In this document: positions 8,496 through 17,193 of the stretch, piece after piece
Numbering within the stretch: the first letter of the stretch is position 1
Layout: each line of letters opens with the position of its first letter
Assembly (NCBI RefSeq): GCF_900129815.1
Contig: NZ_FQWX01000005.1
Coordinates: forward strand, 47,392 to 111,391
DNA from: Asaccharospora irregularis DSM 2635
GTDB lineage: Bacteria > Bacillota > Clostridia > Peptostreptococcales > Peptostreptococcaceae
Direction of reading: 5' to 3'
DNA: 64,000 nt
Translations under genes and position numbers: made by a program
Notes under the pieces: generated by a model
What the model was told of the DNA's origin: nothing
Seen by the model: the letters and a program-made list of their open reading frames with translations, nothing else
Databases searched by the model: none

Positions 8496-9002
8496 CTAAG
8501 AATACATTTTTACTTTTTCATTTATATATGGTTGTACCTCTTCTCGAAGTATTCCTAAAACAACTGAGAATTCTTCATCGATTAAACTCTTTGCTATTTT
8601 CATAAACCTAATATCTACCTGACTAAGTTTTTTACCATTTTTCATTGCAGTTTCTTTTTTTTCATAAACCCCTGTAATTATAGTTAGCAAGTCTATACAT
8701 TCATGAGTTTCAAGTAATTTTTTGTAATGAGCTTCTAATGACTTAGCGTTTTTTTCGTCACATTCTACTTCCTCTATTGAAGGAATAGATTTAATTAATT
8801 TTTGTATTTCCTCATATGTTTTGACTTTCCTCATAAATATATTTGTATTCGTCGGTACAAATATCTTGCTATTTTCATATACAGGTTTTAATGTGTAATA
8901 CTTCTTGTTTTTATTGATACCTGATATATCAGGTACCCCTATGTCCTCTACCTTGCATACCCCCTCATTACCGTAAATGATAAGTTCTCCAATTTTGTAC
9001 AT
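8496..9002 (-). CDS. CarD/CdnL family RNA polymerase-binding regulator
   Basis: 168 residues: an N-terminal RNA-polymerase-interacting Tudor-like domain (YKIGELIIYGNEGVCKVEDI, then YYTLKPVYENSKIFVPTN) and a helical DNA-contacting C-terminal half. Such proteins bind the RNA polymerase beta subunit and stabilise open promoter complexes. Length and order match the family. ATG 9002 has a reasonable GGAGAT site. It is monocistronic. A 20-bp tandem repeat lies about 100 bp upstream. Confidence 0.88.
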   Translation of the reverse strand: MYKIGELIIYGNEGVCKVEDIGVPDISGINKNKKYYTLKPVYENSKIFVPTNTNIFMRKVKTYEEIQKLIKSIPSIEEVECDEKNAKSLEAHYKKLLETHECIDLLTIITGVYEKKETAMKNGKKLSQVDIRFMKIAKSLIDEEFSVVLGILREEVQPYINEKVKMYS

Positions 9003-9100
9003 AATTATCCATCTCCTATCTTCCTTTATATTTATTTTTATATCTGAAAATAGAATCCAATCTAATTAAATTAGATTTATATTTCTAAAACTTTAGTATA

Positions 9101-9140
9101 TATTGATATAAAGCTAAATTTATTGATATAAAGCTAAATT
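9101..9140. repeat. Perfect 20-bp tandem duplication
   Basis: TATTGATATAAAGCTAAATT occurs twice back to back, upstream of the carD-like gene. The unit contains TATA-like sequence on both strands and may affect promoter spacing. Confidence 0.9.
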
Positions 9141-9198
9141 TCATTCTATTTATTAGTAAAATTGACTACATTTATATATAGGGTTACACTAGATACAA

Positions 9199-9222
9199 AA
9201 AAAGACCCTTAAAAGGATCTTT
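9199..9222 (-). terminator. Terminator of cold-shock gene
   Basis: On the minus strand AAAGATCC-TTTTAA-GGGTCTTT forms a hairpin followed by TTTTTTG, 15 bases after the csp stop. Confidence 0.85.
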
Positions 9223-9236
9223 ACAAACCATATATA

Positions 9237-9437
9237 TTATAATATAGTTATGTTTTCTGCTTGAGGACCTCTAGCACCTTTAACTATATTAAAGCTTACT
9301 CTTTGACCTTCTTCTAATGACTTAAATCCATCAGTTTGTATAGCTGAGAAATGAGCAAAAACATCATCTCCACCTTCTACTGATATAAATCCAAAACCTT
9401 TGTCATTATTAAACCATTTTACTATTCCGTTATTCAT
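9237..9437 (-). CDS. Cold-shock protein, CspA family
   Basis: A 66-residue OB-fold RNA chaperone. The nucleic-acid binding motifs are KGFGFI (RNP1, about residue 13) and DVFAHF (RNP2, about residue 25), followed by the usual EEGQRVSF and GPQAENI segments. It melts RNA secondary structure at low temperature or in growth arrest. RBS AGGAGAAG lies before ATG 9437. It is single, with its own terminator. Confidence 0.96.
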   Translation of the reverse strand: MNNGIVKWFNNDKGFGFISVEGGDDVFAHFSAIQTDGFKSLEEGQRVSFNIVKGARGPQAENITIL

Positions 9438-9620
9438 ATAACTTCTCCTATTAAACCTCTATCAAGATATTCTTGATCTCATTTGTATTGCTACAATATT
9501 TATTATAACACATATTAATAATAATATCTACTATATAATTAATATATATTAAAAAGTCTATAATATTTGCTATCATTCTTTCTATTATTGCTTAATAATT
9601 ATAGCTAATTCTACACAAAT

Positions 9621-9659
9621 AAAAATACTCCCACCTTTAATTAGGCAAAAGTATTTTTG
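9621..9659 (-). terminator. Terminator of DUF975 gene
   Basis: AAAAATACT and AGTATTTTT form the outer stem of a hairpin downstream of the leftward DUF975 gene; the T-run is part of the distal arm. Confidence 0.7.
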
Positions 9660-9685
9660 AGTATAATTTTCAAACAATCTTTCTA

Positions 9686-10564
9686 TTAGTTTTTATTTGA
9701 GAATCCAGGAAGTTCATCTAAACTAACAATCCCTCTCCTTAGTGCATCTTCACGTAAAACTGCATATAATTCAGCTGTAGTAGCTTCAACATAAGGATTT
9801 ACATATAAAATACCTGCAATGCCCCAGGTAATACCAGATAAAAATTGCCATCCTATAAAAGACAAGTCTAGTACAAAAGTATCAAATTTTTGTCCTTGCA
9901 TCATATTCTTACTTATTTCAAATGCACGATGTCTGTCTATGTCTGTATTTTCAGCCAGTATATATGGAATCATTTTATATTCATACGACTTCACTATCCC
10001 AGGTATGATTAGTAACAACGTCCACAGCCACGTGAATAAGTTCATGAAAAACATTGTAACTGACGTCTTAATCCAATTTTGATCCTTAAATACAAATAAA
10101 ATATCAGATACACTTCGGTCTGATTCTCTAATACCCATAAAAAAATTATTTTTACCAACTTCAATAGGGTTAAGTATAATAACACGTATTATAATCGCTA
10201 TAATCACTATAGCTAGAACTATAGAAGATAAAGCGGCTGACCCTGCAAGTTCAAATATAGAAGCCTTTGGGCTATCACTTAATTTATTAAGTATACTACC
10301 CATTCTTCCAGCAAGGGTATTTTTTTCTACATAGTTATTAAGTATTTCCTTTGTTCCGTTAGTATCTTCTGGAGAAATATTTTCTGTAACATTATAATTT
10401 TGTTGATTTATATTACTCACACTACCTGAAGGGTTCTTCCCTCCATCTAAAATAAAACCTAACAATGATACTATAAGACAAACTATGACTGAGCTAGTAT
10501 AAACTCTCTTAAAACTTCGTTTTCCATTTTCCTTTAACTGTGCTCTACTCCACACATTGATCAC
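9686..10564 (-). CDS. DUF975 family membrane protein
   Basis: 292 residues with about five membrane segments. DUF975 signs are the N-terminal SRAQLKENGKRSFKRVY segment, the central IILNPIEVGKNNFFMGIRES and the C-terminal LYVNPYVEATTAELYAVLRE. The hydrophilic loop at residues 45-90 (Asn/Ser-rich) is probably outside. The function is unknown; the family is widespread in Firmicutes. It starts at ATG 10564 with GAGGTG upstream. Confidence 0.85.
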   Translation of the reverse strand: MINVWSRAQLKENGKRSFKRVYTSSVIVCLIVSLLGFILDGGKNPSGSVSNINQQNYNVTENISPEDTNGTKEILNNYVEKNTLAGRMGSILNKLSDSPKASIFELAGSAALSSIVLAIVIIAIIIRVIILNPIEVGKNNFFMGIRESDRSVSDILFVFKDQNWIKTSVTMFFMNLFTWLWTLLLIIPGIVKSYEYKMIPYILAENTDIDRHRAFEISKNMMQGQKFDTFVLDLSFIGWQFLSGITWGIAGILYVNPYVEATTAELYAVLREDALRRGIVSLDELPGFSNKN

Positions 10565-10612
10565 CTCTTTATTAATTTGTATATTTTTAAAATAAACTAA
10601 TCACTACATTAC

Positions 10613-11614
10613 CTAATTAATATATGTCGCACTTGCAGTAGATGCCGACATAATAACTAACATCATTGCAATATCAATGGCTATAATGATCTCCAAGAAT
10701 ATATTGTTGCTTATCGTATCTATATTAGTTTCTTGGCTAAAGTAATCAACATATGAAGATGCCACAATAACAGCACTTATCATATTTCTATTGTTTTTGC
10801 CTAAAGCCCAATTACCAAAACCTTTTACTTCTTTTAATTTATCTGATACGTTCTTTATTTGTTCTACTAATTGATTTTCATCACAATCTAATAAAGATAT
10901 CGCTCCTATCAAAGGGTAACCATACCCATCTATCTTGCATCCTTTTGACTCCAATAGCTTTTTAATTTTTACTACTCTATCTAGACTCTCTTCGTTTTTA
11001 TTTTCATTAAACACCATTATATGTGATAGTGATTGGAGATCATTAGATTTATAAAATCCTTTTGAATTTAGTGCTTCGTAACTTTCTTCCATATACTTCA
11101 AGTCATCTTCTAAATTTTTTGAATTTATAGCGATAAGTGCTGACCTACAATAATCATCACTAGATGTTAGGAATGGGTGGTGTTTTTTCATAAAATCATA
11201 TACATACTTTGTCCTATCAATGGCTGTATCTATATCCATCTTATCTCTATTCTCATAAATTATAATAGCTAAAAATGGCAAATATGCATCATTGAAAAAT
11301 TTATCTTTTTTTAACTTTTCATATGTATCTAATATTACTTTAAATGATCTTCTCATTTCAGGCTTATACGATAATAGATTTGCCACGTAAAATAAACTAT
11401 ATCCTCTAAAATTTGAAAACATACCTGTGCTTTCTTTTATAATATTTATACCTTCTTCTACCCTAATTGGATTTATATTCTGATTTTTTATAGTGGATGA
11501 TAAAATACAACTATATTGCATCATCCCCATTTGCCACGATCCTTTTACTTCTTTTATTTTTTCATGATTTTTTATAAATAAATCTAGTTTATTTTTTATA
11601 TTATACTGCCACAT
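10613..11614 (-). CDS. DUF4003 family protein
   Basis: 333 residues, mostly helical. The central motifs MKKHHPFLTSSDDYCRSAL and the LQSLSHIMVF, GFGNWALGKNNRNMISA stretches mark DUF4003. The last 35 residues form a hydrophobic segment (IIIAIDIAMMLVIMSAS). No catalytic motif is visible. The function is unknown. It is upstream of the DUF975 gene with a 48-base gap, so the two may be co-transcribed. Confidence 0.75.
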   Translation of the reverse strand: MWQYNIKNKLDLFIKNHEKIKEVKGSWQMGMMQYSCILSSTIKNQNINPIRVEEGINIIKESTGMFSNFRGYSLFYVANLLSYKPEMRRSFKVILDTYEKLKKDKFFNDAYLPFLAIIIYENRDKMDIDTAIDRTKYVYDFMKKHHPFLTSSDDYCRSALIAINSKNLEDDLKYMEESYEALNSKGFYKSNDLQSLSHIMVFNENKNEESLDRVVKIKKLLESKGCKIDGYGYPLIGAISLLDCDENQLVEQIKNVSDKLKEVKGFGNWALGKNNRNMISAVIVASSYVDYFSQETNIDTISNNIFLEIIIAIDIAMMLVIMSASTASATYIN

Positions 11615-11744
11615 AATATTTTAATCCCCCTTAAACAACTAAATTTGTAGTACTTTTTTTTAGCTCATATATTATTTAAAGTTTATCATAAATCATTATT
11701 TTATATATAAAAAGACTATTATTGTAACTACTTTGAAATAAATA

Positions 11745-11778
11745 AAACTATACTGAACAATTAATTACAGTATAGTTT
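11745..11778 (-). terminator. Terminator of the PadR/DUF4097 operon
   Basis: AAACTATACTG and its exact complement pair around a 12-base loop. T-rich sequence follows on the minus strand. It sits 10 bases after the DUF4097 stop codon. Confidence 0.85.
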
Positions 11779-11787
11779 CATAATTTT

Positions 11788-12663
11788 CTATCTCTGTTTT
11801 AAAGTTATATCTCCTACATTGTTTGATATGTTCAAATTGCAATAAGGCTCTTCTCCTATACTACCTTTTATACTACTACCGTCTTTATCTGTATTATAAA
11901 TGTCTACATTGCATTCAAACTCTCCTACCGACCATCTTGTAATCAAATTATATCCACTATCATCTAATAATTCTACATCTACATCTCCTGTTTTTCCCTT
12001 TATATTTATTGTGCCACTTGGATTTTCTAGACCGCATTCTATATCTCCTACAGAAGATTTTACATTTCCACTTCCTGATAATCTGTCTATATTTATATCC
12101 CCTACAGATCCATTTATATCATATCTACTTGCCATTATGTTGTCTATTTCTATATCTCCTACCTTCATATTCAATATAAGTTCATCAACCTTTAAATCTG
12201 AATATATTTTTAAGTCACCCACATTAGATTTTATTTCTAAATCTGAGTTGAAATTTTTAGGCAGATATATTTCTGTGGTTTTTGTTAGGTTTTTGATTTT
12301 AGAGATCAAATTTCTCTTTTGTGTTAAAGCTGAGTATACTTCTACCTCATTACCTTTTTGGTATATTTTTATTGAATCATACTCCTTCGATTGTTTATTA
12401 GAACTTTCTATTATTTTCAATTTATCGTCATCGCTTTCTTTTATTATTACATCGCTAGAATACAAATTGAATTTAATCTTGTCTGTGCCTTCAATATTTA
12501 CACTATGTTCATCTACTGATTTAGCACTTCTATTTATTATATTTCCACTAAATAAGTTTATCTGGCTATCTCTATTTAAAATAAGGTTTATTAACATCCC
12601 TGTAAGTGCTAGCGCTATAAGTGACCAAAGTAAAATTCTAAGCTTGATCTGTTTTCTACCCAT
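11788..12663 (-). CDS. DUF4097 beta-helix-like protein with N-terminal anchor
   Basis: 291 residues. One membrane segment at residues 9-27 anchors it, and the rest is a chain of short beta repeats ending in G-D-I (VGDLKIYSDL, VGDIEID, VGDINIDRLSGSG, VGDIEC, TGDVDVEL, VGEFEC, IGEEPYC, VGDITLKQ). That regular spacing is typical of DUF4097 proteins, which sit at the cell surface and are tied to envelope-stress (Lia-like) loci. It is the last gene of a PadR - HAAS membrane protein - DUF4097 operon, 2 bases after its neighbour. Confidence 0.88.
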   Translation of the reverse strand: MGRKQIKLRILLWSLIALALTGMLINLILNRDSQINLFSGNIINRSAKSVDEHSVNIEGTDKIKFNLYSSDVIIKESDDDKLKIIESSNKQSKEYDSIKIYQKGNEVEVYSALTQKRNLISKIKNLTKTTEIYLPKNFNSDLEIKSNVGDLKIYSDLKVDELILNMKVGDIEIDNIMASRYDINGSVGDINIDRLSGSGNVKSSVGDIECGLENPSGTINIKGKTGDVDVELLDDSGYNLITRWSVGEFECNVDIYNTDKDGSSIKGSIGEEPYCNLNISNNVGDITLKQR

Positions 12664-12665
12664 GC

Positions 12666-13349
12666 CTAGTTATCCTCCTTTAGATCAAAATATGCCTTTA
12701 TAATTTGTTCAATAGCTGATCCTATCAAAAATATTACCCACGAAAATGCCCATGCTCCAAACAAAAAGCTTACCACAAAATATAGTGCTACTGTTATAGA
12801 CCACATTGCAGAAATAAGAGATTTTCTAGCCCTATGTTTATTCTGACTTTCACTTTTCCATTCCTTAAACTCCTCGACCATAGAACTATCTTCCCCTATA
12901 TACTTTGGTTTTGACATATAATTATAAACTAATAACCCTGTAGCTAATGCCACAAGTATTAATAATAGTATTACACCTACTTCGTTTTGAATAGTTAAAA
13001 CACACACAGGACTAATTATATATATCATCACTGCTATTGCAGTTATTTTTGCAGACTTTATTCTTTGACGTTTTTCTTCCTCTCTATATTCATCATCATA
13101 ATCAATAAGATCATCTATATTTCCTATATTTGCTATTACCTGATTGTACGCATAATCACTATGCATTCCCCCATCTATAAGGTCATTGTACTTTTCAATT
13201 AAATTAGCTATTATTTCTTCCTTTAATTCTTTTGTTTTACTTGTTTTAGGCGCATTCTCAAATAGCTTTTTTACATATGCTTCTATTTTATTATGCATTT
13301 CTTTATATTCCTCTGATAATTCCCTTTTTAATAGCTTATCTCTATCCAT
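12666..13349 (-). CDS. HAAS-domain (permease prefix domain 1) membrane protein
   Basis: 227 residues. An N-terminal helical HAAS-type domain (LKEEIIANLIEKYNDLIDGG, ANIGNIDDLI; residues 35-85) is followed by two pairs of membrane helices (about 105-145 and 180-215). Proteins of this kind are nearly always encoded next to a PadR regulator and are thought to transmit signals with it. That is the layout here, between padR and the DUF4097 gene. Confidence 0.82.
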   Translation of the reverse strand: MDRDKLLKRELSEEYKEMHNKIEAYVKKLFENAPKTSKTKELKEEIIANLIEKYNDLIDGGMHSDYAYNQVIANIGNIDDLIDYDDEYREEEKRQRIKSAKITAIAVMIYIISPVCVLTIQNEVGVILLLILVALATGLLVYNYMSKPKYIGEDSSMVEEFKEWKSESQNKHRARKSLISAMWSITVALYFVVSFLFGAWAFSWVIFLIGSAIEQIIKAYFDLKEDN

Positions 13350-13367
13350 TTTACTCTCTCCCTTACT

Positions 13368-13688
13368 TTAGATTAAAGTATCTATTAATTTCTTAGATTC
13401 TTCCCAATCTTTTTTATTTTTTTCATACACTATTTTTCCCAACTCTGTAATAGAATAGTATCTCCTTCTAGCACCTTTATTTTCACTTCCCCAATAGGAT
13501 GTTATCATCTCCCCTTGTTCTAATCTTCTAAATGCAGAGTATAATGTTGCTTCTTTTAACTCATATTCATTATTGGTTTTTTGTTTTATGGCTTTATTTA
13601 TTTCGTATCCGTAACTATCGCCTTCCATTAAATGAGCCAAAATAATAGTCTCTGTATGTCCTCTTATCAAATCAGAAGTAATTGACAT
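13368..13688 (-). CDS. PadR family transcriptional regulator
   Basis: A 106-residue winged-helix repressor of the short PadR-s2 type. The helix-turn-helix core is TIILAHLMEGDSYGYEINKA and the wing is RRLEQGEMITSYW...GARRRYYSITELG. It probably autoregulates the three-gene envelope operon that it heads. RBS AGGAGGAG lies before ATG 13688. Confidence 0.93.
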   Translation of the reverse strand: MSITSDLIRGHTETIILAHLMEGDSYGYEINKAIKQKTNNEYELKEATLYSAFRRLEQGEMITSYWGSENKGARRRYYSITELGKIVYEKNKKDWEESKKLIDTLI

Positions 13689-13975
13689 ATGCTGCTCCTC
13701 CTTTTTAAGTACATACCATAAAATTATATTTACTTTTAAAATTATACTTAATTATTTTATATGCTTTATCTCTTTAATTATATATCATTTTAATATACCT
13801 CACCTGTAAAGGTATATAAAATAAAAATGTATGTATTCTATTTTTAGAATACGTTATTTTTTAGAACGGATTATTTTTTTGCGAATATTATAAGTATATA
13901 TCTATTCTTGTATTCACTGCTTAGTTAATATGTTATAGAAAAGTTATATAAACCAAAATTTTAGGGGGTATACCA
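13689..13975. other. Divergent intergenic region, AT-rich
   Basis: 287 bases between padR (leftward) and the rightward unknown gene. It must hold both promoters. I see runs such as AAAATTATA near 13720 and a direct repeat TTTTAGAA/TTTTTTAGAA around 13840-13865, but no convincing operator. Confidence 0.4.
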
Positions 13976-14563
13976 TTGAGTTTTAATACAGAAAATAGGG
14001 TTAGAGTAAATTCAAAGTTTATCGATTCATCAGATGTTTATAACGCCATAAAAAAATGTAATAGCAAAAAAATCAATATAACTTACTGTTCATTAGAAAT
14101 TGACAATGAATGTATAAATACTAGGAGTGTAACTATACAAATAAAAAAAATGCACCAAAACTGTAACTTTATTGAGGGTACTATAATAAGAAATAATAAA
14201 CCAGTTGAAGATATTATTTTGAAATCTAGTTCAATTTATAGTATAGAGTGTATTTCTGATTTAGAACCTGAGGATACTATGTCCATATACGATACAATAA
14301 ATTATTGTGATGGCCTAGTAAGAATGACTGTATGCAACAAAATTGAAAAGGGGAAATGTATCCAAAAAATATCTTTTCCTTTTTTAGCTACTTCTGTAGA
14401 TAGAAGAAACAAACTTATAAAAGGCTACAGAATAAGGGCTAACCAACCTCCAGAGTATATAGTACTGGATGAACGAGTTATACTTGATGTAGATTGTATT
14501 ACCAGCAAAAACACACCTAATTTCCCATGGTGGATATTACCTGCGTTAATGAAACAATACTAA
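13976..14563 (+). CDS. Hypothetical protein with two similar halves
   Basis: 195 residues, starting at TTG 13976 with AGGGGG 10 bases upstream. I do not recognise the family. It contains an internal duplication: FIEGTIIRNNKPVEDIILKS (about 62-81) followed by SIYSIECIS matches LIKGYRIRANQPPEYIVLDE (about 144-163) followed by VILDVDCIT. Each half also has a preceding Cys-rich strand (ITYCSLEIDNEC / MTVCNKIEKGKC). The pattern suggests two copies of a small beta domain. It has no signal peptide and ends in a Trp/Pro-rich tail (FPWWILPALMKQY). Confidence 0.75.
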   Translation: MSFNTENRVRVNSKFIDSSDVYNAIKKCNSKKINITYCSLEIDNECINTRSVTIQIKKMHQNCNFIEGTIIRNNKPVEDIILKSSSIYSIECISDLEPEDTMSIYDTINYCDGLVRMTVCNKIEKGKCIQKISFPFLATSVDRRNKLIKGYRIRANQPPEYIVLDERVILDVDCITSKNTPNFPWWILPALMKQY

Positions 14564-14587
14564 GTAAAATAGTTAAAGACTATAAGT

Positions 14588-14610
14588 AACTATGCATATA
14601 TAGTTTTTTT
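14588..14610 (+). terminator. Terminator of the gene at 13976
   Basis: AACTAT-N6-ATAGTT followed by a run of seven T (14604-14610). Confidence 0.65.
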
Positions 14611-14665
14611 CTATACACCTCTAGTTAAATATAGCCTTTATACAACCTAACTTAATTTATTTTTT

Positions 14666-15421
14666 CTAACATCCTCTTAGATATTCTAAAGTTCTGTTAT
14701 CAAGCGGGTTAGAGAATATATCTTCTCCATACTCAATAATCTCGCCTTCCATCATAAATGCACAATATTTGGAAATTTTTTTAGCTTGAGATAAATTATG
14801 TGTAACTATGACAATAGTATATTCACTGCTTAATCTCATAAGAAGATTTTCTATCTTTTCAGTGTTTTTGACATCAAGAGCTGAGCAGGGTTCGTCCAAA
14901 AGAAGTACCTTAGGATTTATTGTCAAAGCCCTAGCTATACATAATCTTTGCTGTTGCCCCCCCGATAATCTAAGAGCTGACTTGTTTAAATCACTTTGCA
15001 CCTCATCATATAAACCACAAATTTCAAGTGTATCCACAACCTTCTTTTCTAAAGTATTTTTATCCTTGATGCCATGATACTTTAGAGCGTAAGTCATATT
15101 CTTTATTATAGAAAGTGGAAATGGTGCTGGCGATTGGAATACTATACCTATATTTTTTCTAACCTCATCTAAATCCATATTGTTTATATTTATACCATTA
15201 AATAATATATCCCCTTCTACCTTAGCATCTTCCTCTTCTTTTAACATGGCATTTATAGATTTTAATAAAGTTGATTTTCCACACCCAGAAGGACCGACAA
15301 TTGATGTTATGGTGTTTTTCTTTATATTCAAAGAAATATTATTTAGTATTTTCTTATCTCCATAAGATACATTCAAGTTTTTAATTTCTAGTATATTTTC
15401 TGATTTTGATCCAACATCCAT
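14666..15421 (-). CDS. pstB: Phosphate ABC transporter ATP-binding protein
   Basis: 251 residues. Walker A GPSGCGKSTL (about 39-48), Q-loop FQSPAPFPLSI typical of PstB, signature LSGGQQQRLCIARAL, Walker B VLLLDEPCSALD and the H-loop THNLSQAKKI. It powers high-affinity phosphate uptake. Its ATG overlaps the pstA stop (TAATG), showing translational coupling. It is the last gene of pstSCAB; no phoU follows. Confidence 0.96.
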   Translation of the reverse strand: MDVGSKSENILEIKNLNVSYGDKKILNNISLNIKKNTITSIVGPSGCGKSTLLKSINAMLKEEEDAKVEGDILFNGININNMDLDEVRKNIGIVFQSPAPFPLSIIKNMTYALKYHGIKDKNTLEKKVVDTLEICGLYDEVQSDLNKSALRLSGGQQQRLCIARALTINPKVLLLDEPCSALDVKNTEKIENLLMRLSSEYTIVIVTHNLSQAKKISKYCAFMMEGEIIEYGEDIFSNPLDNRTLEYLRGC

Positions 15422-16251
15422 TAATATTTTCTCCTCCTAAAAGCATAAATTGTGGCTACAAAGTTTATACCTAATATGATTATCATAAGTAAAAAAGCTG
15501 TTTTATAGGCATTTTCTACAGATATTCCCTCATTTATTAAAATATATAAATGATATGCCAACGACATAGATGGCTCCATTACAGTTTTTGGGACTGGTGA
15601 TACTAAAACTGCTGATGTAAACATAACTGGTGCCACAGCCCCCATAGCAAAACATCCTCCTTGGCATATAGCTGGTATTATATCTCTTTTGCAACTTGGA
15701 AGAACTACCTTAAATATAGTATATGTTTTTGAAACTCCAAGTGCGTAAGATGAATATACAACTTCTTTAGATATTTCTCTCAATGATTTTTCCACCCTGA
15801 CTGCTATAAATGGGAAAATCATAATCGCAAGAACTATTCCTCCTACTAGTGTCGACTTTCCTAGATTAAATTTTAAAACTAGCAATGAGTAACCAAAAAG
15901 TCCTAAAACTATTGAAGGTATCCCTGCCGTACACTCTATTACTAGATGAATTATTGCATCAACTTTAGAGCTTCTACAATAGAATACCAAATAAATAGAA
16001 GTTGATAATGCCAGTATAGATGCAAATATACTAGCTATAATAAAAAGGTAGATACTCCCTATTATAGCTGGAAAAACTCCTCCATCTACACCTATAGGCA
16101 TTCCACTTGGAGTAGATAAAATAAATTCTGTAGAAATAGATTTTCCTCCATTTATAAATATAAAAGCAAATATAAAAACTATTATAGACAACACTAATGC
16201 TATACTAGATATAGCCCAAAACCTTATTAATAATTGATTTAGTTTTTTCAT
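15421..16251 (-). CDS. pstA: Phosphate ABC transporter permease PstA
   Basis: 276 residues with six membrane segments. The permease loop (GIPSIVLGLFGYSLLVL and YALGVSKTYTIFKVVLPS with the EAA-type turn) is typical of PstA. It forms the phosphate channel with PstC. It lies 6 bases after pstC and shares TAATG with pstB. Confidence 0.95.
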   Translation of the reverse strand: MKKLNQLLIRFWAISSIALVLSIIVFIFAFIFINGGKSISTEFILSTPSGMPIGVDGGVFPAIIGSIYLFIIASIFASILALSTSIYLVFYCRSSKVDAIIHLVIECTAGIPSIVLGLFGYSLLVLKFNLGKSTLVGGIVLAIMIFPFIAVRVEKSLREISKEVVYSSYALGVSKTYTIFKVVLPSCKRDIIPAICQGGCFAMGAVAPVMFTSAVLVSPVPKTVMEPSMSLAYHLYILINEGISVENAYKTAFLLMIIILGINFVATIYAFRRRKY

Positions 16252-16257
16252 CCCTAA

Positions 16258-17130
16258 TTACTCCAAATCCAACAATTTTTTCTTAACTATATATAAAATA
16301 GAATTTATTATAAGTATCAAAACCATTAAAATAAATCCAGATGCGAATAACCCATGGTAATGCAAGCTGCCTACCTCTGCTGTACCCATTTCCAGTGCTA
16401 TAAGACCTGATATAGTCTGGACTTTGCCTAATAATTTTGGCATCATCGGGCTGTTTCCTATAACCATCATAACTGCCATAGTCTCCCCAAGAGCCCTCCC
16501 TAGTGCTAAAACTACAGAAGCTAAAATACTTCTAAACGAATTTCTAAGTATTATTTTACTGATCATATATTCTTTAGAAACCCCCAAAGCATATGAATAA
16601 CTTTCATATTTTAATCTTATTTTTAGCATAGACTCATCACAAGTAGATATTATAAATGGTACTATCATTATCGATAATACTATCGCCCCGCACAGAAGTG
16701 ATTCCCCAGATGCCATTTTAAAATTCGCTTCGAAAAATTTTACTACTATTAGCAGTCCCATAAATCCATAAATCACAGATGGTATTCCAGTGAGTAAATC
16801 CAATACAGGCTTTAGTATTTTTCTAGTGTTTTCTGTAGCAAAGCAAGATAAAAATACCGCACACCCTACCCCTATAGGCAAAGATATTATTATCGATAAA
16901 ACAGATATATATACTGTTGATAATATTACAGGAAAAATTCCTAAAGTGGGTGATTTCGCCAACGGCTTCCACCCTTTTCCTAATACAAATCTGCTCGCAC
17001 TTATATTTTCAAATAAAGGAGAACTTTCTTTTGCTATAAATACAAATACAAAAAACAATATAAGAATTGATAAAATAGTTAATATTTTTATACTATTTTC
17101 AAAAATTTTATCTAATATCTTGTGCTTCAA
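16258..17130 (-). CDS. pstC: Phosphate ABC transporter permease PstC
   Basis: 290 residues, six membrane segments. Landmarks are the periplasmic-side loop after helix 1 (ILGKGWKPLAKSPTLGIFPV region), TGIPSVIYGFMGL, and YALGVSKEYMISKIIL followed by the ALGRALGETMAVMMVIGNS motif that is characteristic of PstC. It is second in pstSCAB, separated from pstS by a hairpin that may lower downstream expression. Confidence 0.95.
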   Translation of the reverse strand: MKHKILDKIFENSIKILTILSILILFFVFVFIAKESSPLFENISASRFVLGKGWKPLAKSPTLGIFPVILSTVYISVLSIIISLPIGVGCAVFLSCFATENTRKILKPVLDLLTGIPSVIYGFMGLLIVVKFFEANFKMASGESLLCGAIVLSIMIVPFIISTCDESMLKIRLKYESYSYALGVSKEYMISKIILRNSFRSILASVVLALGRALGETMAVMMVIGNSPMMPKLLGKVQTISGLIALEMGTAEVGSLHYHGLFASGFILMVLILIINSILYIVKKKLLDLE

Positions 17131-17159
17131 ATCACGACCTCACTTTCTAAAAACACAAA

Positions 17160-17187
17160 ATCTCAGAGAAGAAAACTCCTCTGAGAT
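17160..17187 (-). promoter_or_regulatory. Intercistronic hairpin between pstS and pstC
   Basis: ATCTCAGAG and CTCTGAGAT make a perfect 9-bp stem just after the pstS stop. On the minus strand it is followed by TTTTGTGTTTTTAG, a leaky-terminator tail. It is likely to give more binding protein than permease (inference). Confidence 0.7.
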
Positions 17188-17193
17188 ATTAGT

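Noticed and set aside
11900..12703. Plus-strand open frame of 267 codons
   Set aside because: It lies wholly antisense to the DUF4097 and HAAS genes, which have family motifs, ribosome binding sites and a terminator. The plus-strand translation is low-complexity Ser/Ile/Phe.
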